Positions 1 through 7,059 of a DNA stretch of 13,695 nucleotides are shown here, piece after piece. The notes below the pieces were generated by a model. That model ran no database searches, was not told the origin of the DNA, and saw only the letters and a program-made list of their open reading frames with translations. The position numbers and the translations under genes were made by a program. Numbering within the stretch: the first letter of the stretch is position 1; each line of letters starts with the position of its first letter. Source of the DNA: an uncultured Prevotella sp. (lineage in GTDB: Bacteria; Bacteroidota; Bacteroidia; Bacteroidales; Bacteroidaceae); contig CALZDK010000028.1 in NCBI GenBank assembly GCA_945637645.1, positions 1 through 13,695 of the forward strand, in the 5' to 3' direction.

Positions 1-161
1 GATAATTCGCACTGCTTTTCTACATATAAAGCCTATTTCAAACAGATAAATGTGCCATAATGAAGAATGGCAAAGACGTGCGTAAAGTAATGACTACTAA
101 ACCTAATAAGGTGTGCAACCTCGAGCCTGAGGATGCACTTTTCCTTAGCTATGAATTATAG
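1..161 (+). pseudogene. 3' tail of an unidentified gene, frame apparently interrupted
   Basis: Two short open stretches meet here. The first frame is open from base 1 and reads a plausible C-terminus ending in ...YKAYFKQINVP at a TAA at 58-60. The frame starting at base 30 is open to a TAG at 159-161; it contains an ATG at 60-62 that overlaps the first stop and encodes a 33-residue peptide ending ...EDALFLSYEL. Both halves look protein-like, so one reading is a single gene end broken by a frameshift near base 60. The alternatives are that the gene ends at 60 and the second frame is chance, or that a tiny overlapping ORF follows. I do not recognise the family. The gene body lies outside the window, so neither function nor true disruption can be decided here. 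Confidence 0.3.
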
Positions 162-196
162 TTTTCAAATAAAACAAAGAGAAAAATGACGAAAAG

Positions 197-228
197 TTTG
201 GTGGTATCGTTTTTTATTCCTACTTTTG
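197..228 (+). promoter_or_regulatory. Bacteroidetes-type promoter for the NhaD gene
   Basis: TTTG at 197-200 (-33 element), a 20-nt spacer, and TACTTTTG at 221-228 match the Bacteroidetes consensus TTTG-N19-21-TAnnTTTG exactly. Transcription would start near base 235, giving an A/T-rich leader of about 40 nt in which the antiporter ATG at 276 is the first ATG. The match is seen in the sequence; activity is inferred. Confidence 0.75.
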
Positions 229-275
229 CAGCCAAATAAAAAAACTTATAAAACTATCTCTTTACCTAATTAAAA

Positions 276-1619
276 ATGACGACATTAAGCATCATTATTG
301 TGGCAGTATTCTGCCTTGGCTATTTCTTTATAGCCATTGAGAGTGTGACAAAAATCAACAAGGCAGCCATTGCCCTGCTGATGTTCGTGGTTTGCTGGAC
401 CTTGTTCATGATTGATCCGGGACAATATATTGCGGGAGCCATAGGCGCACACAAGGCGCTGGCAGTGGCGGAAGTGATGGAACGACATCTCGGCAACACA
501 GCCACTACACTGTTCTTCCTTATGGGAGCAATGACCATTGTGGAGCTTGTTGACCAAAACGGAGGTTTCAACTTCGTGCGCGACACGCTGAAGACACGAA
601 CGAAGAAAAAACTGCTGTGGCGAATTGCATTCATGACCTTCGTTCTCTCGGCTGTGCTCGACAACCTTACCACGAGTATCGTGATGATCATGATTTTGAG
701 AAAGCTCGTGGAAAGTCGTAAGGACCGTTTGGTTTATGCAGCGCTCGTGATTATTGCAGCCAACTCAGGAGGTGCTTTTTCACCAATTGGCGACGTGACC
801 ACCATAATGCTCTGGAACAAGGGTGTGCTGACTGCCGGGGGCGTGATAATGGAGGTATTCCTGCCTTCGCTCGTATCTATGCTTGTGCCTGCATTCATCC
901 TCTCACGCAGTTTAGAGGGCAAGGTGGAAGTGAAGGACTTTGAGCAGAACGCCCGTGTGGAGGACCACCTGACAGAGGAGCAGCGCAAGACAGTGTTCTT
1001 CCTTGGTGTAGGCGGTTTGATATTCGTGCCTGTATTCAAGACCATAACCCATCTTCCGCCGTTCATGGGCATCCTGCTTGTGCTTGGAGTACTATGGACA
1101 GTGACTGAGGTGTTCTACTCACGACTCTCAGGTGAGGAGGAAAAGGGCGGAATGCAGAAACGCGTTACGAACATGCTCTCGCGCATAGACATGGGAACAA
1201 TACTTTTCTTCCTCGGTATTCTGATGGCAGTGGCTTGTTTAGAGACCATCGGAGCTCTTGAACTTCTTGGCGACGGACTTAACAACGTGTTCAACGGCAA
1301 CCACTACCTGATAACAGGCATCATCGGCATCTTGTCGAGTATTGTTGACAACGTGCCTTTGGTGGCAGGATGTATGGGAATGTATCCCGCAGCAGCTACT
1401 GGCGACTTCGCCGTGGACGGCATCTTCTGGCAACTACTTGCCTACTGTGCCGGTGTGGGTGGTTCGATGCTCATCGTGGGCAGTGCCGCCGGTGTGGTAG
1501 TGATGGGTTTGGAAAAGATAACCTTTGGTTGGTACATGAAAAAGATTTCGTGGATTGTACTTGTTGGTTATCTTGCGGGAATTTTGATATACGGACTGCA
1601 AAGAGCAGTGTTCTTTTAA
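276..1619 (+). CDS. nhaD: NhaD-type Na+/H+ antiporter
   Basis: A 447-residue, very hydrophobic inner-membrane protein of the ion transporter superfamily, expected to exchange cytoplasmic Na+ (or Li+) for external H+ and so serve pH and sodium homeostasis. Hydrophobic helices run from residue 4 to the C-terminus, broken by a charged cytoplasmic-type loop at about 212-238 and another at 284-304. The conserved motifs of the NhaD family are visible: SAVLDNLTT (125-133), GGAFSPIGDVTT (165-176), SSIVDNVP (354-361) and GGSMLIVGSAAG (395-406). The paired D-N residues in the two half-repeats are the likely ion-binding positions. Length is normal for the family, and ATG 276 is the first ATG after a good promoter. 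The gene appears monocistronic and converges on the GH27 gene. Family assignment is firm; the transported ion is inferred from the family. Confidence 0.9.
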   Translation: MTTLSIIIVAVFCLGYFFIAIESVTKINKAAIALLMFVVCWTLFMIDPGQYIAGAIGAHKALAVAEVMERHLGNTATTLFFLMGAMTIVELVDQNGGFNFVRDTLKTRTKKKLLWRIAFMTFVLSAVLDNLTTSIVMIMILRKLVESRKDRLVYAALVIIAANSGGAFSPIGDVTTIMLWNKGVLTAGGVIMEVFLPSLVSMLVPAFILSRSLEGKVEVKDFEQNARVEDHLTEEQRKTVFFLGVGGLIFVPVFKTITHLPPFMGILLVLGVLWTVTEVFYSRLSGEEEKGGMQKRVTNMLSRIDMGTILFFLGILMAVACLETIGALELLGDGLNNVFNGNHYLITGIIGILSSIVDNVPLVAGCMGMYPAAATGDFAVDGIFWQLLAYCAGVGGSMLIVGSAAGVVVMGLEKITFGWYMKKISWIVLVGYLAGILIYGLQRAVFF

Positions 1620-1622
1620 TTA

Positions 1623-1657
1623 AGTTGGCGAGTTGGCAGATTGTCAACTCGCCAACT
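1623..1657. terminator. Inverted repeat between convergent NhaD and GH27 genes
   Basis: AGTTGGCGAGTTG at 1623-1635 and its perfect complement CAACTCGCCAACT at 1645-1657 form a 13-bp stem around a 9-nt loop, which could pair further. It sits between the NhaD stop (1617-1619) and the GH27 stop (1663-1665) and could act on both transcripts. Neither side has a good T-run after the stem, so it is not a textbook intrinsic terminator; it may instead act as a 3'-end stabilising hairpin. Confidence 0.6.
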
Positions 1658-1662
1658 GCATA

Positions 1663-3357
1663 TCACAATTTCTTCAACGTCATACAGTCGATTTCGGGCA
1701 GTTCGTCGCGGTCGTGATACAGGCGGACGATGTTGTTTCCCTTCTCGAGGTGAATCTTTGCAGTCACCTCGCCCCACTTGCCATTGGTGTTGGCGAATAC
1801 AACCTCACCTGCTCCACCGTTTACATTAAGGAAGAAGTGCTGGCCGTCCATGTGAGGATGCCCCCAGCTAATTTGGCTCTTTACGCCTGGTTTGGAGTTG
1901 CAGCGGATGGAGATCTCGTAGTCTCCACCTTCGTGGCTATAGACATTGCGCCACTGCAGGTCGTTGACGGCACGCTTGCCGAGAAGTATTGCCTTTGCGC
2001 CACCTGAGCAGTTGTTGTCCTTCTGATATGTGCCTGTGAACAAAGCCCATGGATTGCTCAGTTCCTGATAGCTGCTCAGGTATGCTGTCTCTGCCTCGTA
2101 GAGAGTGCGCTCAAGTCGCTTGTCGGCAGTAATCTTATAGATGCGGCATCCGTGGGCTGGCACCTCACGGTTCAGTGTGGCTCCAGTGAATGCGGCATTT
2201 GCCTTGGCGAACTTCTTTGCTTTCTTACCCGTAACCACAAGGTCTTTATGATTGTAAAGATCACGCACCTGTGTCACACCTTCAAGCTGAAGGTCAGCAT
2301 AGTCAATGCTCACGGTTTTAGAACTTTCCGTCGGATTGTAGAGGGCAATGGCTCTTGTTGTGCCTTCGAGTGTCTCAATATCCTTAACGAACACGTAGGT
2401 ACTGTCCGTCTTGTCATATTTTGCCACATAGGCCTGCAGCATCAGCGGGTCTTGGTTGAGGGCAATGAGTTCCTTGTTGCAGAGCAGGTTCATTGCCTCA
2501 GGCGTTAGAGTGCTCATGTCGCAACCTATGAGCAATGGCGACGCCATGATACACCACATGCCGAAGTGTGTACGGTCTTCCTCCGGAGTGAGTGTTCGTC
2601 CTACTTCGAGCATGTCCATGTCGTTATAGCGACCGTCAAAGCAATAGGCAGAAAGATAGAGGCTTTGGTCGATGATGCCACGTACAGAAGGCCAAGAGCA
2701 GTTGATGTCAACACTCATTCGCCACGATGTAGCCACACTGTGAACCCATGTGCCAGGATAGTCCCAGCGGCAGACATTAAGCCGCAGGCCTTTCTTTCCT
2801 GTCTTTTCCATAGCCTTGTGGATGGCAGTGTAACGCTCTTGCGGGTCGAGGCAGTAGCGCTGACGGTTCTGAGGAGCGTCGCCTCCGCAGAAGTCAACCT
2901 TGATGAAGTCGAAATCGAGTTCCTTGAAGAAGAAGTCGCAGTCCTGTTGGTCGTGGCGGTAGAGTCCCACGTTGTTGGCAATGGTGTCGCCTCCGTAGTA
3001 GTTGCCGCAGGTGTTGGCTCCTGCATCGGAGTAGATACCTGCTTTCAGTCCCAATCCGTGGATATGGTCAACCACGCCCTTCAGTCCTCGTGGGAAACGC
3101 ACAGGATGGATGAGCAGCTGCCCTGTCTTCGGGTCACGTCCTCCAAAGTATCCGTCGTCGATGTTGATGTACTTGTAGCCTGCATCCTTAAGCGGTGTGC
3201 TTGCCATAACGTCGGCCTGACGCATGATAATAGAGTCGCTGATGTTTAGGGCGAAGGTGTTCCATGAACTCCATCCCATTGTCGGCAGCTCCTTTTCCTG
3301 AGCCTGCGCCGAAAGGCAGCAGGTGGCTGCCAATAGTGCAAAAATTTGTTTTCTCAT
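1663..3357 (-). CDS. Secreted GH27 alpha-galactosidase with C-terminal carbohydrate-binding module
   Basis: A 564-residue glycoside hydrolase of family 27, expected to release terminal alpha-D-galactose from galacto-oligosaccharides or galactomannan. A signal peptide with a hydrophobic core at residues 5-15 and a likely cut after AQA (residue 19) exports it to the periplasm or surface. The (beta/alpha)8 domain covers about residues 25-300: PTMGWSSWNTF (25-35), YINIDDGYF (63-71), the nucleophile Asp155 in FIKVDFCGGD, and the acid/base Asp217 in SWRMSVDI. A beta-sandwich follows to about 410, then a CBM6/CBM35-like module (about 418-564, beginning YEAETA). I chose the start at 3357 because the signal peptide begins there; an upstream in-frame ATG at 3393 would add 12 polar residues ahead of it. 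No SusC/SusD genes are adjacent. GH27 also contains alpha-N-acetylgalactosaminidases and beta-L-arabinopyranosidases, so the exact sugar is inferred. Confidence 0.88.
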   Translation of the reverse strand: MRKQIFALLAATCCLSAQAQEKELPTMGWSSWNTFALNISDSIIMRQADVMASTPLKDAGYKYINIDDGYFGGRDPKTGQLLIHPVRFPRGLKGVVDHIHGLGLKAGIYSDAGANTCGNYYGGDTIANNVGLYRHDQQDCDFFFKELDFDFIKVDFCGGDAPQNRQRYCLDPQERYTAIHKAMEKTGKKGLRLNVCRWDYPGTWVHSVATSWRMSVDINCSWPSVRGIIDQSLYLSAYCFDGRYNDMDMLEVGRTLTPEEDRTHFGMWCIMASPLLIGCDMSTLTPEAMNLLCNKELIALNQDPLMLQAYVAKYDKTDSTYVFVKDIETLEGTTRAIALYNPTESSKTVSIDYADLQLEGVTQVRDLYNHKDLVVTGKKAKKFAKANAAFTGATLNREVPAHGCRIYKITADKRLERTLYEAETAYLSSYQELSNPWALFTGTYQKDNNCSGGAKAILLGKRAVNDLQWRNVYSHEGGDYEISIRCNSKPGVKSQISWGHPHMDGQHFFLNVNGGAGEVVFANTNGKWGEVTAKIHLEKGNNIVRLYHDRDELPEIDCMTLKKL

Positions 3358-3477
3358 ATTTTTTATTTTTAAATATTGGTTCATTCGCTGCATTCAAAAA
3401 CCAAGAATATGGTAATTAGGCCTGTTTTTAGGTATTTCCCCATTTATCTTCCAAAGAACGGTAGACAATTCAAAGGG

Positions 3478-3509
3478 CAAAGTTACACATAATATTTGAT
3501 ATCCACAAA
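3478..3509 (-). promoter_or_regulatory. Bacteroidetes-type promoter for the GH27 gene
   Basis: Read on the minus strand, TTTG (3509-3506), a 20-nt spacer and TAACTTTG (3485-3478) match the Bacteroidetes promoter consensus exactly. It predicts a start near 3470 and a leader of roughly 110 nt before the ATG at 3357. It lies back to back with the pnp promoter in the same 292-bp divergent intergenic region. Confidence 0.7.
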
Positions 3510-3521
3510 CAAAAGAGTTGG

Positions 3522-3542
3522 TTTTATGATGATTTCATAAAA
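3522..3542. promoter_or_regulatory. Palindrome between divergent promoters, possible operator
   Basis: TTTTATGA (3522-3529), a 5-nt spacer and TCATAAAA (3535-3542) form a perfect 8+8 inverted repeat. It lies 12 nt upstream of the GH27 -33 element and about 34 nt upstream of the pnp -33 element, a position typical for an activator or repressor site. The region is A/T-rich, so chance is a serious alternative. Confidence 0.3.
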
Positions 3543-3576
3543 AAACACAAAAAGAAGCAGATAAAAGAGAAAAGAT

Positions 3577-3607
3577 GTTGTTATTCCGCATAATGTTTGT
3601 ATCTTTG
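3577..3607 (+). promoter_or_regulatory. Bacteroidetes-type promoter for pnp
   Basis: GTTG at 3577-3580, a 19-nt spacer and TATCTTTG at 3600-3607 fit the Bacteroidetes consensus, with one mismatch in the -33 element. The predicted start near 3614 leaves a leader of about 35 nt. That leader contains an out-of-frame ATG at 3619, ahead of the pnp ATG at 3650. Confidence 0.65.
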
Positions 3608-3649
3608 TGCGATTTTTGATGAACAAAACAATTAGTTTTAAATTTTTAG

Positions 3650-5962
3650 ATGAACGTAATTACGAAAACAATTTCGTTGGCTGATGGAAGAACCATCACC
3701 ATCGAGACCGGGAAAGTGGCAAAACAGTGCGACGGTTCTTGCGTGCTCCGCATGGGCAACACCGTTCTTTTGGCCACCGTTTGTGCCGCAAAAGATGCAG
3801 TTCCCGGTACAGATTTCATGCCTCTGCAGGTTGACTACAGAGAGCAGTATGCAGCAGCCGGTCGCTTCCCTGGTGGATTCACCAAGCGTGAAGGCAAGGC
3901 AAGTGACAATGAGATTCTCACCTCGCGCCTCGTTGACCGTGTGCTCCGTCCCCTCTTTCCCTCAAACTACCATGCTGAGGTGTATGTAAACGTGATGCTC
4001 TTGTCAGCCGATGGTGTCGATCAGCCCGATGCTCTTGCAGGATTCGCTGCCTCGACAGCCTTGGCTTGCTCAGATATTCCTTTCGAATGTCCTATCAGTG
4101 AGGTGCGTGTAGCACGCATCAATGGCGAGTATGTCATCAACCCTACTTTCGACCAGATGAAGGAAGCCGACATGGACATCATGGTGGGCGCTTCTGCCGA
4201 GAACATCATGATGGTGGAAGGCGAGATGAAGGAAGTGAGCGAGCAGGACATGATCGGTGCTCTCAAGGCTGCCATGGTTGCCATCAAGCCTATGTGCGAG
4301 CTGCAGACAGAGCTTTCAAAGGAACTGGGCAAGGACGTGAAGCGCGAGTACGACCACGAGGTTAACGACGAAGACCTGCGCAAGCAGATTAACGAGGAAC
4401 TCTACCAGCCTGTATATGACATCACGAAGCAGGCTCTCGACAAGCACGCACGCCAGGACGCTTTCGACAAGATTATCGAAGACTTCAAGGCAAAATATAC
4501 CGAGGCTCACGCTGAACTCAGCGAGGACGAGCTGGAGGAGAAGGCTGCCGAGGCAGACCGCTACTATCACGACGTGATGCGCGACGCCATGCGCCGTTGC
4601 ATCCTCGACGAGGGCATCCGTCTCGACGGACGTAAGACCGACGAAATCCGCCCAATATGGTGTGAGGTAAGCCCACTGCCAATGCCTCACGGAAGCTCTA
4701 TCTTCACACGCGGAGAGACACAGTCGCTCACAACTTGTACTCTCGGTACAAAACTCGACGAGAAAATGGTTGACGACGTGCTCGACAAGAGTTATATGCG
4801 CTTCCTGCTCCACTACAACTTCCCTCCATTCTGCACCGGCGAGGCAAAGGCTTCAAGAGGTGTCGGACGACGTGAGATTGGTCATGGCCACCTCGCTTGG
4901 CGTGCCCTCAAAGGACAGATACCTGCCGACTATCCATACACTGTACGTTTGGTTAGCCAGATTCTTGAGTCCAACGGTTCGTCGTCGATGGCAACAGTAT
5001 GTGCCGGTACATTGGCTCTTATGGACGCCGGTGTGCCAATGGCAAAGCCAGTGAGCGGCATCGCCATGGGTCTTATAAAGAATCCGGGAGAGGACAAGTA
5101 TGCAGTATTGAGCGACATCCTCGGCGACGAGGACCACTTGGGCGATATGGACTTCAAGACCACAGGTACCAAGGACGGTCTGACAGCTACACAGATGGAT
5201 ATCAAGTGCGACGGTCTGAGCTTCGAGATTCTCGAGAAGGCACTGATGCAGGCAAAGGCTGGTCGTGAGCACATCCTCGGCAAGCTCGTCGAGACCATAG
5301 CAGAGCCTCGTCCAGAGCTGAAGCCACAGGTTCCACGCATCGTACAGATTGAGATTCCAAAAGAGTTTATCGGTGCAGTTATCGGTCCTGGCGGAAAGAT
5401 TATCCAGCAGATGCAGGAGGACACCGGTGCCACCATCACCATCGATGAGGTTGAAGGCGTTGGCAAGGTACAGGTTAGCGGTCCTAACAAGGAGAGCATC
5501 GACGGTGCCTTGGCAAAGATTCGTGCCATCGTGGCAATCCCAGAGGTTGGCGAGGTATATGACGGAACAGTGCGCAGCATCATGCCTTACGGCTGCTTCG
5601 TAGAGATACTTCCTGGCAAGGATGGTCTGCTCCACATTAGCGAGATAGACTGGAAGCGTCTTGAGACAGTTGAGGAAGCCGGCATCAAGGAAGGCGACAA
5701 GATAAAGGTGAAACTGCTTGAGATTGACCCGAAGACCGGCAAGTATAAGTTGTCGCATCGTGTACTCATCGAGAAGCCTGCCGACTATCAGGAGCGTCCT
5801 GAGCGTCGTCCACGTGGCGAACGTCGCCCACGTCCAGAGCGTCCGGAGCGCGGTGAACGTCGCCCACGTCCGGAGCGCCGACCACGTCACGAGGAAGGTG
5901 GCATACAAGAGAACCACGAGCCACGCGACTTCAACGACTCTCTCGACAAGATGGACTTCTAA
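3650..5962 (+). CDS. pnp: Polyribonucleotide nucleotidyltransferase (PNPase)
   Basis: A 770-residue phosphorolytic 3'-5' exoribonuclease that degrades RNA to nucleoside diphosphates and can run in reverse to add tails; it acts as a cytoplasmic trimer, often with other decay enzymes. Domains in order: first RNase PH core (about 10-140), a helical linker (about 240-320), second RNase PH core (about 325-550) with FTRGETQSLTTCTLG and the catalytic segment from GDMDF (498) to MDIK (519), a KH domain with the GPGGKII loop near 579, and an S1 domain (about 632-700) starting EVYDGTVRSIMPYGCFVEI. Family members are usually about 700-720 residues. The excess is a tail of about 60 residues, very rich in Arg, Pro and Glu, that includes two 12-residue repeats. 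The gene has its own promoter and a hairpin with a T-tract after its stop. I see no rpsO neighbour. Confidence 0.97.
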   Translation: MNVITKTISLADGRTITIETGKVAKQCDGSCVLRMGNTVLLATVCAAKDAVPGTDFMPLQVDYREQYAAAGRFPGGFTKREGKASDNEILTSRLVDRVLRPLFPSNYHAEVYVNVMLLSADGVDQPDALAGFAASTALACSDIPFECPISEVRVARINGEYVINPTFDQMKEADMDIMVGASAENIMMVEGEMKEVSEQDMIGALKAAMVAIKPMCELQTELSKELGKDVKREYDHEVNDEDLRKQINEELYQPVYDITKQALDKHARQDAFDKIIEDFKAKYTEAHAELSEDELEEKAAEADRYYHDVMRDAMRRCILDEGIRLDGRKTDEIRPIWCEVSPLPMPHGSSIFTRGETQSLTTCTLGTKLDEKMVDDVLDKSYMRFLLHYNFPPFCTGEAKASRGVGRREIGHGHLAWRALKGQIPADYPYTVRLVSQILESNGSSSMATVCAGTLALMDAGVPMAKPVSGIAMGLIKNPGEDKYAVLSDILGDEDHLGDMDFKTTGTKDGLTATQMDIKCDGLSFEILEKALMQAKAGREHILGKLVETIAEPRPELKPQVPRIVQIEIPKEFIGAVIGPGGKIIQQMQEDTGATITIDEVEGVGKVQVSGPNKESIDGALAKIRAIVAIPEVGEVYDGTVRSIMPYGCFVEILPGKDGLLHISEIDWKRLETVEEAGIKEGDKIKVKLLEIDPKTGKYKLSHRVLIEKPADYQERPERRPRGERRPRPERPERGERRPRPERRPRHEEGGIQENHEPRDFNDSLDKMDF
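5816..5877 (+). repeat. Direct repeat encoding the Arg-rich tail of PNPase
   Basis: Two 26-nt copies (5816-5841 and 5852-5877) differ at only two positions and are spaced 36 nt apart, exactly 12 codons. They encode GERRPRPER twice, at residues 723-731 and 735-743. Less exact copies of ERRPR flank them. The period preserves the frame, so unit gain or loss would change tail length without disrupting the gene. Confidence 0.8.
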
Positions 5963-5969
5963 TTCCAAG

Positions 5970-6002
5970 TGAAGAGTGAAGAATGCTTCACTCTTCATTT
6001 TT
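5970..6002 (+). terminator. Hairpin with T-tract between pnp and ruvB
   Basis: TGAAGAGTGAAG (5970-5981) and its perfect complement CTTCACTCTTCA (5986-5997) form a 12-bp stem with a 4-nt loop, followed directly by five T residues (5998-6002). This fits an intrinsic terminator for pnp, 7 nt after its stop. The G+C content of the stem is only moderate. The gaagagtgaag word also resembles simple dispersed sequences I recall from Prevotella and Bacteroides intergenic regions, so the element may be repetitive in the genome. Confidence 0.65.
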
Positions 6003-6014
6003 CATTTAAATAAC

Positions 6015-7049
6015 ATGACCGACGACAATTTCGACATACGACAAGAACAGAACGGTAGTCCTGCGGAAAAAGACTTCGAGAATGCCTTGCGGCCTCTGAA
6101 CTTCAGCGATTTCAGCGGACAAAGCAAGGTAGTGGAGAATCTTGAGGTCTTCGTGGAGGCTGCGAAATACCGTGGAGAACCCCTTGACCACACTCTTCTG
6201 CATGGCCCTCCCGGACTTGGAAAAACCACACTCAGCAACATTATTGCCAACGAGCTTGGAGTAGGATTTAAGATTACCAGCGGCCCAGTGCTCGACAAGC
6301 CAGGCGACTTGGCAGGCATCCTCACCTCGCTTGAGAAGAACGACGTGCTTTTCATTGACGAGATTCACCGCCTATCACCAGTGGTAGAGGAATATCTCTA
6401 TTCCGCAATGGAAGACTATCGTATCGACATAATGATAGACAAGGGACCATCGGCACGCTCCATTCAGATTGATCTCAATCCCTTCACCCTTGTTGGTGCC
6501 ACAACGCGCAGCGGACTTCTCACAGCTCCACTTCGCGCCCGCTTCGGCATAAACCTCCACTTGGAATACTACGACCCCGACACTCTCGCACGCATTCTAC
6601 GTCGCTCGGCAAGCATCCTAAGGGTGCCCATCGACAACGAGGCTGCCATGGAGATAGCTCGACGCAGCCGTGGAACGCCACGTATTGCCAATGCACTGCT
6701 GCGCAGGGTACGCGACTTTGCCCAAGTCAGAGGCACAGGACGCATAGACACTGAAATAACCAAGATTGCCCTCACTGCACTCAATATCGACCGCTACGGC
6801 CTCGACGAGACCGACAACAAGATACTTCTCACCATCATCGACAAGTTCAAGGGAGGACCTGTCGGAGTGACAACCATAGCCACAGCAATAGGCGAGGATG
6901 CAGGAACCGTTGAGGAGGTTTATGAGCCATATCTCATCATGGAGGGCTTCATCAAGCGCACACCACGAGGCAGGATGGTGACAGAACTTGCATACAAGCA
7001 TTTCGGACGCAACATCTATGCCCAGGGACTGGAATTGGAGTTTAGTTGA
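6015..7049 (+). CDS. ruvB: Holliday junction branch migration ATPase RuvB
   Basis: A 344-residue AAA+ motor that, as hexamers bound to RuvA, drives branch migration of Holliday junctions in recombinational repair. The sequence shows Walker A GPPGLGKT (64-71), Walker B LFIDE (112-116), sensor 1 GATT (161-164), the PLRARFG segment carrying the arginine finger (172-178), sensor 2 around GTPRIANALLRR (220-231), and a C-terminal winged helix from about 270 with GGPVGVTTIA and TPRGR. Length is normal. An in-frame ATG at 5976 would add 13 residues, but it lies inside the preceding hairpin, and the added peptide is unlike RuvB N-termini, so the start at 6015 is preferred. ruvA and ruvC are not in the window. 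coaD begins 10 nt after the stop, so the two are probably co-transcribed. Confidence 0.96.
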   Translation: MTDDNFDIRQEQNGSPAEKDFENALRPLNFSDFSGQSKVVENLEVFVEAAKYRGEPLDHTLLHGPPGLGKTTLSNIIANELGVGFKITSGPVLDKPGDLAGILTSLEKNDVLFIDEIHRLSPVVEEYLYSAMEDYRIDIMIDKGPSARSIQIDLNPFTLVGATTRSGLLTAPLRARFGINLHLEYYDPDTLARILRRSASILRVPIDNEAAMEIARRSRGTPRIANALLRRVRDFAQVRGTGRIDTEITKIALTALNIDRYGLDETDNKILLTIIDKFKGGPVGVTTIATAIGEDAGTVEEVYEPYLIMEGFIKRTPRGRMVTELAYKHFGRNIYAQGLELEFS

Positions 7050-7059
7050 CAAAACAATT

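Noticed and set aside
2566..3249. A 227-codon plus-strand open frame inside the GH27 gene
   Set aside because: Antisense to a gene whose catalytic motifs are all in place; the translation is Val/Ser-rich and unlike any family I know.
3358..3393. An upstream start for the GH27 gene at 3393
   Set aside because: It would put 12 mostly polar residues ahead of a good signal peptide, so the start at 3357 is preferred.
3358..3649. A riboswitch or small RNA in the divergent intergenic region
   Set aside because: Apart from two promoters and one A/T-rich dyad, no stable multi-stem structure or known riboswitch core is visible.
5811..5885. The repeated CGTCG/CCACGT words in this stretch considered as a CRISPR array or non-coding repeat
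   Set aside because: There are only two good copies, the 36-nt period is exactly 12 codons, and the repeat lies in frame at the end of pnp, so it is a coding repeat.
4853..5998. A 381-codon open frame on the minus strand opposite pnp
   Set aside because: It is entirely antisense to a highly conserved gene, its translation has no recognisable domain, and it is rich in Leu, Thr, Trp and Cys, as expected from reading the opposite strand of this codon usage.
5976..6014. An N-terminal extension of RuvB from ATG 5976
   Set aside because: The added 13 residues are encoded by the hairpin and T-tract after pnp and do not resemble RuvB N-termini; the start at 6015 gives the normal length.
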